Of a stretch of 64,000 nt of DNA, positions 1 to 11,385 are shown piece by piece; position 1 is the first letter of the stretch, and the number at the start of each line of letters is the position of its first letter. The position numbers and the translations under genes were made by a program. The DNA is from Turritopsis dohrnii (Eukaryota; Cnidaria; Hydrozoa; Anthoathecata; Oceaniidae), in contig BQMF02000368.1 of the NCBI GenBank assembly GCA_027922465.2, positions 310,001 to 374,000 on the forward strand, in the 5' to 3' direction. The notes beneath the pieces are model-generated. The model made no database searches and was not told where the DNA came from. It was given only the letters and a program-made list of their open reading frames with translations.

Positions 1-840
1 TTATATAACTTGTGTACGTCATCTTTTTAAAACACAAATCACAATTTTTTTTAACGTATGTTTCTTGAGATAAGGCTCTTGACACACGTGGCTACTTTAT
101 TGTTATGACAAAAAAAAACGAATTTCACTGAGTTTGTTTCATGATGATCATCAAACACGAGTTGGTGTAAAGTTCGACGTGTAGGCAACTGTCAACATGT
201 TATGTTGGGAATCAACTGACTGAAAAATTAAAGCAAAATGTTCATAACAAAAGATGACATTTGTCGTTATTTTGAATGGATTCTTTTTATGCCATTCTGT
301 TAATTACTTAAAATTTTAAAGCTCGTGTTACACGAGATTAAAATCATATTCCATAGGGGACGTAATTTATTGAACGGGTGGGCAACATAAGACATCCCGA
401 ATTTCAGTGTAAACTTTTCATAATGAGCTAGTCAACAGCACCACGATCAATTAAGATGATTAAAGGCGGAAATACAGTGTGTTTCAAAAAATTGTCAACA
501 AAAATTTTCATCGCATTTTTGAAGAAAATATCCAATTAATTTCTATAAATTTTATATCAATGGAATCCTATCATTTTTTTGCAAAGATCTTAATGACTTT
601 AAACTAAAGGTAGACCAAAGTGTAGTATGTAGTCCCGTATAAGTATCAACAAAAACAACAACATATAAAAAAATGAAGATAAGTTAGTATAAAAGCATAT
701 CTTTATCTACAACTTTATCAATAACATGCAGTTTTTAACGGCTCTTTGATTTACCAACCAATGCTTAAGTCATGTAACGCCATTATGCATTATGATAGAA
801 AATGATTTAGAAAATTTACGTTATTTCTTGAGATTGGTAA
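1..840. other. AT-rich flank, no gene seen
   Basis: No coding region is seen. Positions about 26-105 resemble about 1850-1930 (both carry a stretch like GAGATAAGGCTCTTGA followed by ACACGTGG), which is the 5' flank of the GPCR gene. This suggests a duplicated receptor locus continuing to the left of the window. A perfect palindrome CTCGTGTTACACGAG lies at 322-336. About 481-582 matches about 40160-40258 in inverted orientation, so it is a dispersed repeat. Confidence 0.5.
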
Positions 841-1803
841 CTAAGTTTGCGTTGTTTCTTGGGTGTGTTGACTAAGTATTGAAGACTCAAACGTTTTGGC
901 ATAGTAGTTTTTGATCTCGCTGTTACGAGATATGTAAATCACCGAGTTTATGATTGAGTTTAAGTAGACGAAGATGATCATCCATTCCCCCTTTTTTTTC
1001 AGCGTATCTGAACTTTTTGTTGCCGACGCGGCTAGAAATATCGAACCAGGTATAATATACGTAAGAAATAGCACCAGCGAAATCATCCAGATAGTGATAG
1101 CAGCATTCTTATGAGTTTTGTTTGACATTACATTTCCAGTAACTTTTTGAATGTTTCGCCCAGATATTTTGATGTGATAAAGCAATAAAAGGTTCAAGAT
1201 AAGTATGGCCACTGACATTAAAAGGTAATGACTCCCTTTGAATATGAGCAAGCTTCTTGATGACGATGCACTATCCTGATAGTGCCATTTCAGAATCCCG
1301 ACAATTACACCGATTAACATGGACCATGCAACGCAGATTACAATTGACATAATGAAAATCCTTCCAGTGATGTACTTTGTGTAGAATGGGTTATATGCAA
1401 TGTGAACAAGTCGATCCAATGAAATTAAAAAAATAACCGTACCCGAAAGCGTCGAAAAGAGTATGAATAATGTTCTGTCCATGGCCACACTGATACATGA
1501 ATGAGACATTTTTGACAGGATAAAGATTTTGTACGGCGAAGCAACTGAAGCGAGTAACAAATCACTTATTGCCAGACACAAATACAATTTGCCAGTTCTC
1601 TTTTTGTATATGCTTGTTTTCACTTGGCCAACGATCATTGTTAGATTTACAGTAATGACAATGGAAATCATTATAGCATGGATGGTTAATAAACTGTGTC
1701 GTTCGTTCTCGCCTGTAATTTGCTCATCAAAACAAAATTTCTCGGTCTGTGTTGTATTATCCATTTTAAAGATCAACTTTTGAACTCTTTTAAACACAAG
1801 CAA
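841..1803 (-). CDS. Class A (rhodopsin-like) G protein-coupled receptor, orphan
   Basis: A 320-residue single-exon receptor with seven hydrophobic segments at roughly 40-60, 74-94, 107-130, 150-171, 190-211, 234-258 and 272-291. Family landmarks: LAISDLLLA in helix 2 (conserved Asp), SLDRL at the end of helix 3 (DRY replaced by DRL, 130-132), a proline in helix 6 (252), and NSVIY at 286-290 in place of NPxxY. It would act at the plasma membrane and signal through heterotrimeric G proteins; the ligand cannot be told. The loop between helices 4 and 5 has no cysteine, so the usual disulfide to the top of helix 3 (C103) cannot form there. Translation may start at the first Met or at Met14 (position 1764), which opens a short extracellular tail with an NTT glycosylation site. 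Such divergent intronless receptors are abundant in cnidarians, often in clusters. Confidence 0.9.
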   Translation of the reverse strand: MLVFKRVQKLIFKMDNTTQTEKFCFDEQITGENERHSLLTIHAIMISIVITVNLTMIVGQVKTSIYKKRTGKLYLCLAISDLLLASVASPYKIFILSKMSHSCISVAMDRTLFILFSTLSGTVIFLISLDRLVHIAYNPFYTKYITGRIFIMSIVICVAWSMLIGVIVGILKWHYQDSASSSRSLLIFKGSHYLLMSVAILILNLLLLYHIKISGRNIQKVTGNVMSNKTHKNAAITIWMISLVLFLTYIIPGSIFLAASATKSSDTLKKKGEWMIIFVYLNSIINSVIYISRNSEIKNYYAKTFESSILSQHTQETTQT

Positions 1804-3353
1804 GTTAAATGATTTTCACGATTAAACTGTTCATGACATTTAAATGCTTCATACTTTTTAAACAAACACCACATTTTTTAATGTATGTTTCCTGAGATAA
1901 AGCTCTTGATACACGTGGTACATTTGATTTGTGAAGGCATGACGTACGTTCAATGACCAGCACGAGATGTATTGAAACTAATATGGCCAATAATCGATTT
2001 TGACAATCTGCTGAGTAATGGCTGTTAATCAAAAAAATTATAATTTATCAGTCTACAATGCCTTTTCAGTAACTTGTTTTTAATTTCATTATCAGCATAA
2101 AACAAAATGACCTTTGTTATAAATGTTAGACAATATAATTAAGGTTACTGTTGTTATGACAGACAATTTTTTCAAAATTGGTTTGGTCAGCAAACTGCGA
2201 TTAATTTAGAATATTGTAATAGCAGTGACATTTTCAAATTATTGTTGATAAAGCTTCTTATATACTATACTATTTGTATGTATAAGCCCATACATTGTTG
2301 ACTTCTGTTAAGCATACAGGCGGACGGATTTATCTCACGCATACTTAAACTGGCAAGCCTTTTTTTGTTGAAGGTTTTTCGGTTTAAATATTTTGCAAAA
2401 TATACATCAACCCAGTAGAATGTAAATGTGTAGAGGAAGTAAACTGTGCGTGTGTTTGGATTGTTGATGCTCTGCACATTTGTTTGCATAGCTAAACAAT
2501 ATCAAATCACAAACTAAAAGCATATATATAAAAGATCAAAACAAAAAAATGTTAGAGAAAATATTTGAGAAGTTTTCTTTTTAACCATCAACATATCAGA
2601 CAATAAGTAACCTTAGCTAATACTGAAAACTACAATCCCCCACAAAATATTTGAGTAAACCCTTTTCTCTTGACCTCAATGTTATATGCAGGCTAGCTAG
2701 GCCAACAGCTGCTTTTCTTCATCATTATGTTATCTTTCAACATAGGGTTGTAGAAACCACGAAACAAAAAAGAATCAAGGTTTTAATTCGAAAGACCAAA
2801 GTGGCGTAAAATAATTACAAAGTGACGTAGAAATTGCTTAGTGGCACAAAAGTTACAACACAACAGATGCCAAAGGTGAATTCAGAATTAATTGAATTTT
2901 AACAGAATTAATTGGTTTCGGGGAATAATTATATGTTTCTATATGTTGGATGCAAATCTTAGTTTTAAAGCAACTGAATGGGGACGGATTTCTAATACAA
3001 CGACGTTTACAAAACACTATGCATCATACCATAGGTGGATCCGAAAGGTTCTCAGAAATACACAAGGCAAAAGGAGTTTTATTATATATTCAATCTAAAA
3101 CTTTCTTTGACAGAAAGGTGTGGTTGAAAACGCCAAGGAATCCTAGCCTCGAGATATCAGTTATTGTTTCTCATCAGCAATTTATATTGTCAATATTATG
3201 GATTTGACTCATACCAATAGTGGTTACAGAGATGGCTTTTCTTAACTAATGGCTTGTGATAGAAATGCAAAAAGAACAACTGCTATAAACTCATTTTTAA
3301 ATACGAGTACAAAAAGATATCTGAAGCTATAACATAATGTAGAAGCCTTCTCA
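1804..3353. other. Intergenic, no gene seen
   Basis: AT-rich DNA between the GPCR and the acetyltransferase. It holds the second copy of the flank repeat (about 1850-1930) and only short open frames without recognisable domains. Confidence 0.5.
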
Positions 3354-4106
3354 TTAAATTCTCTTGAAATACAAATTGATAGTGAAGTCATTGATTACAT
3401 TTCGTTGAATGACTTCATATCCAGCAGAACTATATTCCTTGTTATTTTCTTGAATTTTCAACTGACCAGGGTCAAACATCGCATTAGCTAAAACTACATC
3501 TCCTTGATCACAAGCTTTTTCGGTTACTTCAAAAAAACGTTCACGTAATTTTACGCCATCCAAATGCGGCAGTACTCCTCTGTGTTCTGGCAAAACTACC
3601 ATACTACGGAGATAGATGATTCTTCTACACTGGTACTCTTTGAAGAAATCAATTTCTTTATAGATTTTATGAAAGCCCTGGAATATTATCTTTTGACGGG
3701 GACTGAGCCCTTCCATGCTTTTAAAGGGTACATGAAAGCATTCTTCATACATTTTCTGCGAATTGAACACACTGTTCAAGCAAAATCCAACAACTTTGTC
3801 CTCACGGTCCAAACAAACAAACGACATGTTTTCAGAGGCAAAGCTCTCTACGTAATTTGCTCTAAACATAGTAAGTCGATCTGCGACATTGTTGTCTGTA
3901 TTATCCGTGATTTCAAATATTTTTCGAAATCTTGGTAATATGTAAGCGTTGAATATTGTCCTGATGGCTGGCACATGAGGTTTACGTAAATTTGTAAATC
4001 GTAACATGGTATCGCTACTTATATAACACACCATACAGTTTTCTATTTTGTAAAAGAGGTTTGAGCAAAATAAAACTCGTTGTAACACGAGATCATTAAA
4101 TATCAC
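3354..4106 (-). CDS. GNAT-family N-acetyltransferase
   Basis: A 250-residue single-exon frame, or 217 residues if translation begins at Met34 (position 4007), where the recognisable domain starts; I favour that start. The fold follows the GNAT order: an N-terminal helical part, a strand with KVVGFCLNSV (about 104-113), a core strand and acetyl-CoA loop with YLRSMVVLPEHRG (165-177), and a late SSAGYEVIQRN segment (226-236) like the motif B region. The PEHRG stretch is the usual start of the Q/RxxGxG/A pyrophosphate loop, but the following glycines are poorly kept (VLPHLDG). Overall it resembles animal dopamine/arylalkylamine N-acetyltransferase-like proteins, which move acetyl from acetyl-CoA to an amine; the substrate is not known. 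No stop or frameshift is seen. An antisense open frame at 3564-3938 is a shadow. Confidence 0.7.
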   Translation of the reverse strand: MIFNDLVLQRVLFCSNLFYKIENCMVCYISSDTMLRFTNLRKPHVPAIRTIFNAYILPRFRKIFEITDNTDNNVADRLTMFRANYVESFASENMSFVCLDREDKVVGFCLNSVFNSQKMYEECFHVPFKSMEGLSPRQKIIFQGFHKIYKEIDFFKEYQCRRIIYLRSMVVLPEHRGVLPHLDGVKLRERFFEVTEKACDQGDVVLANAMFDPGQLKIQENNKEYSSAGYEVIQRNVINDFTINLYFKRI

Positions 4107-4629
4107 CCGCCATTTATTACAAAAATGGTGATTTACATAATCTGAATTACTTGAATCATTTCATGATGTAGTATTTTTTAGGCTTTAGGATTCGAGGTGA
4201 CTGACTGTACACAAGCACAGTACAGTGACACCAAGATCTTTCTGAGATGGACTTCAGTACCTGAACGCTCATTCATTCGTAATAAGGAAAAAAAACCCGT
4301 GCTTATAAGTAAATATTAAGAAACTGTGATATGAAATTTTATTTTTGTATTGAATTTCAAGCGGATTACATTCATAAAGATTGTATGAAACAGCCTTGGG
4401 TACGAGGTTTTTTATACACTATGTATAGCCGGTTGCGGTGCGTATTTGTTTTGTATAAGAGAGCTACTGAACAAAAACACCAAAATTAAGGCCAGCAGTT
4501 TTCTACAGGGGAATCTTCACGAGTGAAGTGAGTGAACTGATAACTGATTAGTTATCAACTTTGTTTGTTAATTCTTTTCATATTGTCAACTGCTTGCTCC
4601 ACGCACTTCTAATTGTGTATTGTTTTTAT

Positions 4630-4725
4630 AGTGAAAAATCGTCAAAAAGTCACTGCTACGAAGAGGATTTCTAATAAAATTGTCTGTATATTTCTACAGA
4701 AATGCACTCACGTCATTTTTTCCAA
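4630..4725. repeat. Short palindromic element (about 100 bp), copy 1
   Basis: Contains CACTGCTACGAAGAG and, in the second arm, AGAAATGCACTC, the two arms of a short foldback repeat seen five more times (about 27772, 47386, 48344, 49470, 51036). Diverged copy; it is recognised by similarity to the others. Confidence 0.5.
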
Positions 4726-5516
4726 AAATGGAGATGAATATAAAAAAATGGAGAACAATATAATTCTAACCTAACGTAATGTCATCTCGTTTCTTCCGAT
4801 GAGTTTATTATTACACAGGAGCAACTTTTTGTAGAAGTTGTTCATATCGTGTTGGATCCATTCGAAAGTATCGAAGAAATAGAGCATGATGGTGAATCAG
4901 GGAGATTCGTAAACTCGACGAGCCTGTTACACGAAAAAAATCAATTACTTGTGAGAATTAATTTGAAACTGTTCTACTAAAACGGTCCTTCAGAGATTTA
5001 AAGCCTTTTGTTGTATCAAAAGAAACATCATTACTTTGCACGCTTATTTGAAGTGTTGATGTGAAGTTTCTAATGACTTTATAGGGAAAAATTCACGAAC
5101 AACTCTACTAAGTTGTATATAATCCCCTACAAATCTATTGAAAAATAGAAAAATTCACCTTTCTTCTTTCTTTCTTCGTATACTTTTCGAACCCACGTCG
5201 TTTCTGCATTTATGTTTATTTCTCATAATTCGATTTCTCTGTAATTAATTTTTTTTCCGTTGCTGTACTTAGTTTTCACTTCACCTGCAATAAAGGTGGA
5301 AATGGTTACAGAAAAGGTTTCGCGGAAAATTTTCTATTCCAATCCTGTCCCCGGAAATTTTTCTGTAAGTGGAAAACTTTAACTTTAACTTTGCATGCCG
5401 AATGGCTGCCATGTTTATATGTATTTATTTCACTATCACACTGCGTTACAAATTAATTTGAATTGCTAAGGCAATATAGTATAACAAAAACAAACAAGAA
5501 GCAAAGGTATTTTTAA

Positions 5517-6075
5517 ACTAGCATGTAGCTTTAGCTAAAAATGCCCCCGCGCTCAAGCATTCCAATTTGTACACATTGCAAGCCTATACAATGGAAACAA
5601 AAACAAACAAAACTTTGTTACTTTTTGTTATCTCTTAGGCCTACGTCATACTATGTCATACGTCATAGTAATAACAGAAAGTATTTGCTACAAACAAAAG
5701 AAATGTGTAAACTGAAACATGGATATGAATTTTATAATCAAAGTAAGATTTGTTAAAGAAATTATGTAAGAGCCATAAGAAAAAATAACTTTTTCAAAAA
5801 AAAAATCAAAGCGAAAAATCCATTAGAAATTTGCGTTTCAAACTTTGATTCAAAACAAAAAATAGCGTTTACATGAAATAGCAAGAAAAAAAATATATAA
5901 AAAGGTTTTATTGATCTTGATCACTTGTAGAGGACAGTTAAAGAAGAAAAACAAGAATTTGTAATATTTATAATATTACACAGAAATCAAATTAAAATAG
6001 CAAGATCCACCAAAAATCAGTGCATTGAATAAAATTTATTGAATGATAGATTTTGAGCTACAACATATATATACA
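5517..6075 (+). repeat. Dispersed repeat, copy 1 (uninterrupted)
   Basis: Begins AACTAGCATGTAGCTTTAGC and ends with the stretch around TGCATTGAATAAAATTTATT. The same order of sequence is found at 30427-30860 and resumes at 32455-32545. A 71-codon open frame at 5541-5756 inside it is probably chance. Confidence 0.7.
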
Positions 6076-6722
6076 AACATAAAATGTAAGGTTGGCAAAA
6101 AGACAGATGTGCTCAAAACTAATTTGCTGGTCGAACATTTGAAATGAAGAACACGCTCATTATTGGAAAAATATAAATAAAGTGCAAGAGGTTAAACTAC
6201 GAAGATATCTTGGCGTGCAGATGTTGGATCCTTTAACAGAACAATCCAGAAAATGTTCAGTTTTTTTTATATCAACACATGGTGAATCTCCCGTCCATTC
6301 GCGTCCCTATGATTTTCCAGATGGTAGAAAGGAGAGTTTGTAACCTTTACCAGACATGTCTCTTTATGTTAATTTTTCCCCTACTAAAGGACATTGATTA
6401 AACCCTTTGTTCGTTTTTCAGCCCTCACCTCGATGTTTATATAGAATTTCGAGAAAAAATATTTTGAAAGTATCGATTCATCCTTCTCATTACTAGCAAC
6501 TCTAGGTTTAATTTTACACTAAAATTTCACATTCAAAGCTCATAATATTATTAAAGAAAGAGAATAAATATCGTTATGAATTAAATGACATTTGGTATGA
6601 ATTGGACTCGAACTAAAAATTCATTGCTTCATTTTATCCCCACGAGAGCAACTTGACAGAGCGGATCATTCTTACAGGGTATAAGAATAGAAAAAACGTA
6701 ATGATGTATACTCATTTCTGAT

Positions 6723-7229
6723 CTATAACATGACTTCATCATCGCCTTCTAGCTCCTCATCTTCGATGTCATTATGTTGTACGTCAAGGTCTTTCAATAT
6801 TCTATCAGTTGCATCTTCAAACTGACCATTCACTGGTTCTTTGTAATTTTTAGTCACAAATGTTTTAAATTTCTCAAATTTGATATGTTAACTTCGTTCT
6901 TCACAACTTCACAACTACTTTTACAAGCGGACTTCTCTGATGATTGCACTCTACAACAAGAGCGGATACTTTAGCGCCATGTTCTGCAATGTACCTAGTA
7001 TGACGAGATATCTCAATAGGAATGTACCCTATGATAGAACGAGCCAATAATCCAGGTAAAGTTTCTTTGCCAGCCATCGCATTTTCGTCATGCGGATTTT
7101 TTTTTCGTAAGTGATTAAAATTTTTTCACCAACTTGCGGTTTCCACTTTGCACAATAAACATGAAACCCTCTCAAACCACAAAACAAGATTCGCAAAAAT
7201 GCGACTATATATTTCCCCAAAGTTGCCAA
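6723..7229 (-). pseudogene. HIRAN-like domain gene, frameshifted remnant
   Basis: On the minus strand the first frame reads a segment with RGFHVYCAKWKPQVGEK, then shifts inside a run of nine A (plus-strand T at 7097-7105) into NPHDENAMAG and RSIIGYIPIEISRH. A second shift leads to an acidic tail ending GDDEVML and a stop at 6723-6725. The order RGxHVY...W.P.VGE...NPHDENA...IGYIPxEIS fits the HIRAN fold, known from HLTF/Rad5 as a module binding DNA ends. Similar proteins are frequent in cnidarian transposon-rich DNA. At least two frameshifts make this a pseudogene; the first could be a homopolymer sequencing error, the second could be a missed intron. Confidence 0.5.
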
Positions 7230-7923
7230 ATCTTGTCAATAGTTGTGCGTACATTGATAACCATGAGAAAAATGTGTGATAGAATAATAAGGGTAGAACC
7301 TAATACTCAGATAAAAATGCTGTCCTTACTAATCAGGGTGGAACTGAATTTAATACCACAAAAAAACTTAATTTGAACTTATTATGAAATGAAGATGTCA
7401 TGTTTGGTCAAATGATAAGGTTTGTCTTATAATTTTTGCTGAGGAGTTAAAAAGTTAGAAGTTATGGACACTTAGCTAAAAGTTATAAGACCTAAATGTG
7501 GCTCCCTTAAACAACTGCATTTATCATCATTGTGTAAAAGAATTTCATCTTAACAAATGTATGATCTTTATTGTTGCAGAAGCTTGACATCCTTTATACC
7601 ATAAAATCATGGTAAACAATGAAATTCAACAGAACACTTGCTTTTTGTTACTCGGATAACATCACACAATCACAATTTTACAACATCATATACAATCAAA
7701 TTTGTATACAGGTTTACTGTACAAAAGAAGAAAAGAAAATTGTTAAACCTAATTTTAATAGCTACAATATAATACTTTGGGGTAGACAAGCAAATAACTA
7801 TCATAAGCAATCACAACCTCTATTAACAAATATTATGTGTAACATTTCAAATTAGGACAGAACAGTTATTTTTAAAAAAGAGATGGGCTTAAAATGACAA
7901 CTTATAAAACCATATTCAAGTAT

Positions 7924-8611
7924 ATACCTTAAGGGAAGATATTATTTGCAGAAGAAATTTTTGTGGAATATATTTTTGCAGATAAAAGACCCAAAAATGC
8001 CATATTTTGCGGAATAAATTTTTGCAGATGACAATTTCAAAAGAGATTTTGTAGAATTAATTTTTTGAAGATGCAAAAATTTGATAAAATCGAAATTAAG
8101 GAAACACCCAATTTAGTGCCTGGGTGTATATACAAACTTTAGTCTATGGAATAACATCTATTTTTCAGCAGTTAAAATATCAAAAAGAATACTAAACTAC
8201 AACAAACAGATAATGTGGCTGGGTCTTATCTTTGTTCAGAAGAGGTCAATGTAACGCCAGCAACTGAGAATATGACTCAGTCTGGGTCTACTTCCCATAA
8301 ACGAAAGGTGAAAATAACAATTAATAAAAACTGTGATACCACCGCAGACATTGACTTATTTCCTTTTTCGTTTTGTAAAGACGAGATGCTAGTTAGGGTT
8401 CAGTTATATGCAAACCAAAGTGAAAGATCAATTCTTTTAAGGATGAAGCATTTCAAAAATTTTGCAGAATTTATTTTTGCAAATGACTAATAATTCATTT
8501 TTGCGGAATTTATTTTTGTTGATTTGAGCGAAATCCACAAAAATAAATTTTGCAAAAAAAAAAAAGCTCCATACAAATTTCTTCTGCAAACATATTCTTC
8601 CCTGAAGGTAT
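7924..8611. mobile_element. MITE-like foldback element
   Basis: The left end ATACCTTAAGGGAAGATATT and the reverse complement of the right end, ATACCTTCAGGGAAGAATAT, match and continue into TTTGCAGAAGAAATTT on both sides, giving inverted repeats of about 37 bp. The interior repeats the theme TTTTTGCAGA / TTTGCGGAATAAATTT. No transposase is present. No clean target duplication could be fixed. The TACCTT termini recall the decayed element at 13783-13915 and the ACCTTATCGG ends of the element at 15450-16513. Confidence 0.7.
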
Positions 8612-9491
8612 CAGAATAAACATCTCTGTTCAAAAAAATTATGTTCACACTCATTGTGTTATGTGATAAAAATGTCCTAAATCCCAAACTGAAAAACAAA
8701 ACAGATTTTGGTAGTGAAAATACACGTCCATAACCAAATCACTACATAGTAGCTGAAAGCAGAAGGTCGTGTTCTGGCTTGATTTAATTTACAGACTCTC
8801 ATGTTGGATTGTGCTTTGATTTATGTTCGTTGTTTGTAAAAGGAAAGTTGACAGTCATATATATTTAATTTTGCAAAATAAAATATGATATACAGCATCA
8901 AATGTATACTGATGTATGACCATAGACTTATTCATAGTAAACTATGTTTCTGTTGTTGAATTAAACAACTATCCAGGGAAGAACTTTTCTTGCATATACG
9001 ACATCACATATTTACTTGCTGTTTTTGTATGTACTTTTTTTGAATTAACTGGTTGAACTGGTTGTTCTTCACATGAAAAGGGTTTCTTTATACGGCTGTA
9101 TATCATCGTGATTTCAGTTCAGTTGGGCTACACTTTATCAGGATCATACTAAATAGATCTTCAGCCTGGCTATTGATAATGAATTTTCACTTTCGCACTG
9201 AAATCACAGTTCCAATGGTTTGTTGTTCCAAGCATTTAATTACCAATCATCATAACACATTTTATTGTTTTACACGCTCATTCAAAACTTTTTACAAAAC
9301 TTTTTTATGAAATAAAACGATTTATTTCCATCATTTAACGTTTCATCTATTGAATCATTTTAAAAGTTTGCAGAAAAAAGCAAGTCTTCCAAAGCCCAAC
9401 TGACTGAAAAAAATGGCGTATTACTTCACGCTACACTAGCCTCTATTCTTATCTACTATGGGTACGGGAAAATTCAATACTGAACCGCGGC

Positions 9492-9499
9492 TATAAAAG
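9492..9499 (+). promoter_or_regulatory. Possible TATA box
   Basis: TATAAAAG in a locally GC-richer context, followed 30 bases later by an ATG with a 17-codon frame. It may belong to the transposase fragment that begins at 9799, but the splice phase of such a first exon does not fit, so this is weak. Confidence 0.25.
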
Positions 9500-9798
9500 T
9501 GAACGGAGAAGAAGAAGAAGAAGGAAAATGCCGATTTTAACATATATTTCGCCCTATGGGGAAATATATAAAAATTCGTAAGATAACAAGGTTTGGTCCA
9601 TGTCTGACACCAAGGCAGAATTCCAATTTTTGAAAGACATCTTCAACATGCTTACTTGCTTACTTACTTACTCTTCTGAATTCGAACAATTTTTTCTTAT
9701 TTCGAACTTTTGTGATCTGAAATTCGAATGCCTGTTCGAATGTTTTATAGTTGTTTTTTGAGTTAGCAGAATACGTCACTGTTAAATTATTTTTCTAA

Positions 9799-10261
9799 GG
9801 CTTCAAAATCTATTACACAAAGGGAATCTGATGGTTCTAGTGTATATGTACCAAGTATCGCTGTATCAGGACTTGGACGGCAAGAAGATAAAAATGTTTT
9901 AACTAATGTTGCCGATCTTACCACTCCTTCAACTCAGCAAGATTCCTCGAAAAATCAACATGACAAGAGAAAGCCATACACACGCTTTACTGATGAGGAT
10001 AGAGCTAAGATTGCCAAGTACGCTGCTGAAAATGGAAACAATAATACGATCAAACATTTTGAGAAGGATTTTCCTGGATTAAAAGAAAGCACGGTTCAAA
10101 ATTTAAAAAAAAAATACTACGAAAAACTTAGTGAGGCACGTCGTAAGGGTGAGTCTGATGTTACCGCCATTCCATCGGTTCGCGGTCGGCTCAGGGTTGG
10201 ATTGAGCTGGCGGGAACATAAGTGTAGTTTGTCCACTACATTCATGTACAAACACGGCTGA
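9799..10261 (+). pseudogene. pogo/Tigger-type transposase N-terminal exon fragment
   Basis: An open frame without an early ATG begins right after a good splice acceptor (TTTTTCTAAG). It reads a Ser/Thr-rich leader, then KRKPYTRFTDEDR, KIAKYAAENGNNNT, PGLKESTVQNLKKKYY and ends with a short RGR motif before running out of similarity, with a stop at 10259-10261. The KIAKYAAENG...ESTVxxxKxxY pattern is the N-terminal DNA-binding module I know from cnidarian pogo/Tigger-like transposases, where RGRPL and a CENP-B-type helix-turn-helix normally follow. Neither those nor a DDE domain is found here, so this is a 5' fragment. Confidence 0.55.
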
Positions 10262-11249
10262 ATGCTTCGGCGACCTTTCAATTTTTAATGATCGCTATCA
10301 TAAATAAAGCTAACTTTTATGTCTGAACTTTTAGAATTTTCAGGAGGTAACACACATCATTGATAATTTATTTAACATATTGTCATTTATGACTGATTAA
10401 AGAGTACTGATATTGATCGACGGTCTGTTTTAAGTGCAAGTCTTCATGTCCAATGCGGTATGTTCAGGATGCAAACATGAGCGTGATGAGGTACAATGGT
10501 TCACTATGTACAATAATTCACAGAACTTGTATTACAGCAAATTGTTTTAAGTAAGAATTGTTTTTGTTATTTAGAAAACGCGCATCTATTTTCCCACCAT
10601 TAATTGACATTTCAAGAACATCTGTTTGGTTATTACATGTGGATTGTGGATTTTAGCTGTTTAACCTTTGGTACCTACCTAGAGCATTAGTAAGTTAGCA
10701 TTACCTAGGGCATTGGTAAGTAAGTAAGTAAGCTGTTTCTCCTTGGTACCAACCTAGGGTAAGTAAGTAAGTAAGTACATAAAGTTTTAATGGTTATAGT
10801 GGAGCGTATTTACCGCAACAGCATTAACAACCAAGTACTGATATTGATGAACTACGTACTTTTATTTCCAAATAACTTGGAAGCGTTTCATTTCTGAATG
10901 TCTGTTCAAGATCCCATCATCAGGGTGATGTTAGGATGTACTGTTGTCTACTTTATACATACTGTACAAATCCAGATGCAAATGAAACGCTGACGAAATG
11001 CTGAAAATCATTTAAACTGAATAGATTTTATCGCTCAGCTGCTCACTTTCGCTTTATTTGGACACATAAAAGATGATTTCAAAATTATCATTGGCAATTT
11101 CCAATTTCCAATTTATGTCATTTCTGAAGATTTAATGATCGAATCTTTTCAAACGCCTTCATATTCATGCAGAATTTCACTTTATTTGTAATCATAGTTC
11201 GTTTGAAATCGTCTCTGATTTTTATTTTTATTTTTAAATATTGCAACTG
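10262..11249. other. Spacer with TAAG microsatellites
   Basis: No gene seen. Short (GTAA)n runs occur at about 10715-10735 and 10752-10777, in a duplicated context (TTGGTACC...CCTAG). Confidence 0.5.
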
Positions 11250-11314
11250 AATAGACGATATTGTGATTAGCCGAGAATCTTTCGCGCGCAATGCATTGTA
11301 GGATTGTTTTGGTG
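11250..11314 (+). repeat. Left terminal inverted repeat of the ISL2EU-type element
   Basis: 65 bp, aligning without gaps to the reverse complement of 20527-20591; mismatches fall mainly in the middle (11270-11292). Confidence 0.9.
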
Positions 11315-11385
11315 ATATGCTTCGCTATTATTTTTATAAACATAGCGCCAACACATTATATATTACTACAACTGATTATTAAACT

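Larger units (their letters stand above)
4107..6722. other. Gene-poor, repeat-bearing region
   Basis: No coding gene recognised. A near-palindrome CTCGTTGTAACACGAG lies at 4076-4091, just upstream of the acetyltransferase. A copy of the short palindromic element family is at about 4630-4725. From about 5517 to 6075 lies a dispersed repeat whose second copy is at 30427-30860 plus 32455-32545. Confidence 0.5.
7240..9790. other. Gene-poor region with one MITE and a possible TATA box
   Basis: Apart from the MITE at 7924-8611 no feature with clear coding content is seen. An open frame at 8215-8490 lies inside the MITE and has no recognisable domain. TATAAAAG occurs at 9492-9499, upstream of the transposase fragment at 9799. 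Confidence 0.45.

Noticed and set aside
3564..3938. 124-codon plus-strand open frame
   Set aside because: Antisense shadow of the acetyltransferase.
8215..8490. 91-codon open frame
   Set aside because: Lies within a MITE, begins at GTG and shows no recognisable domain.
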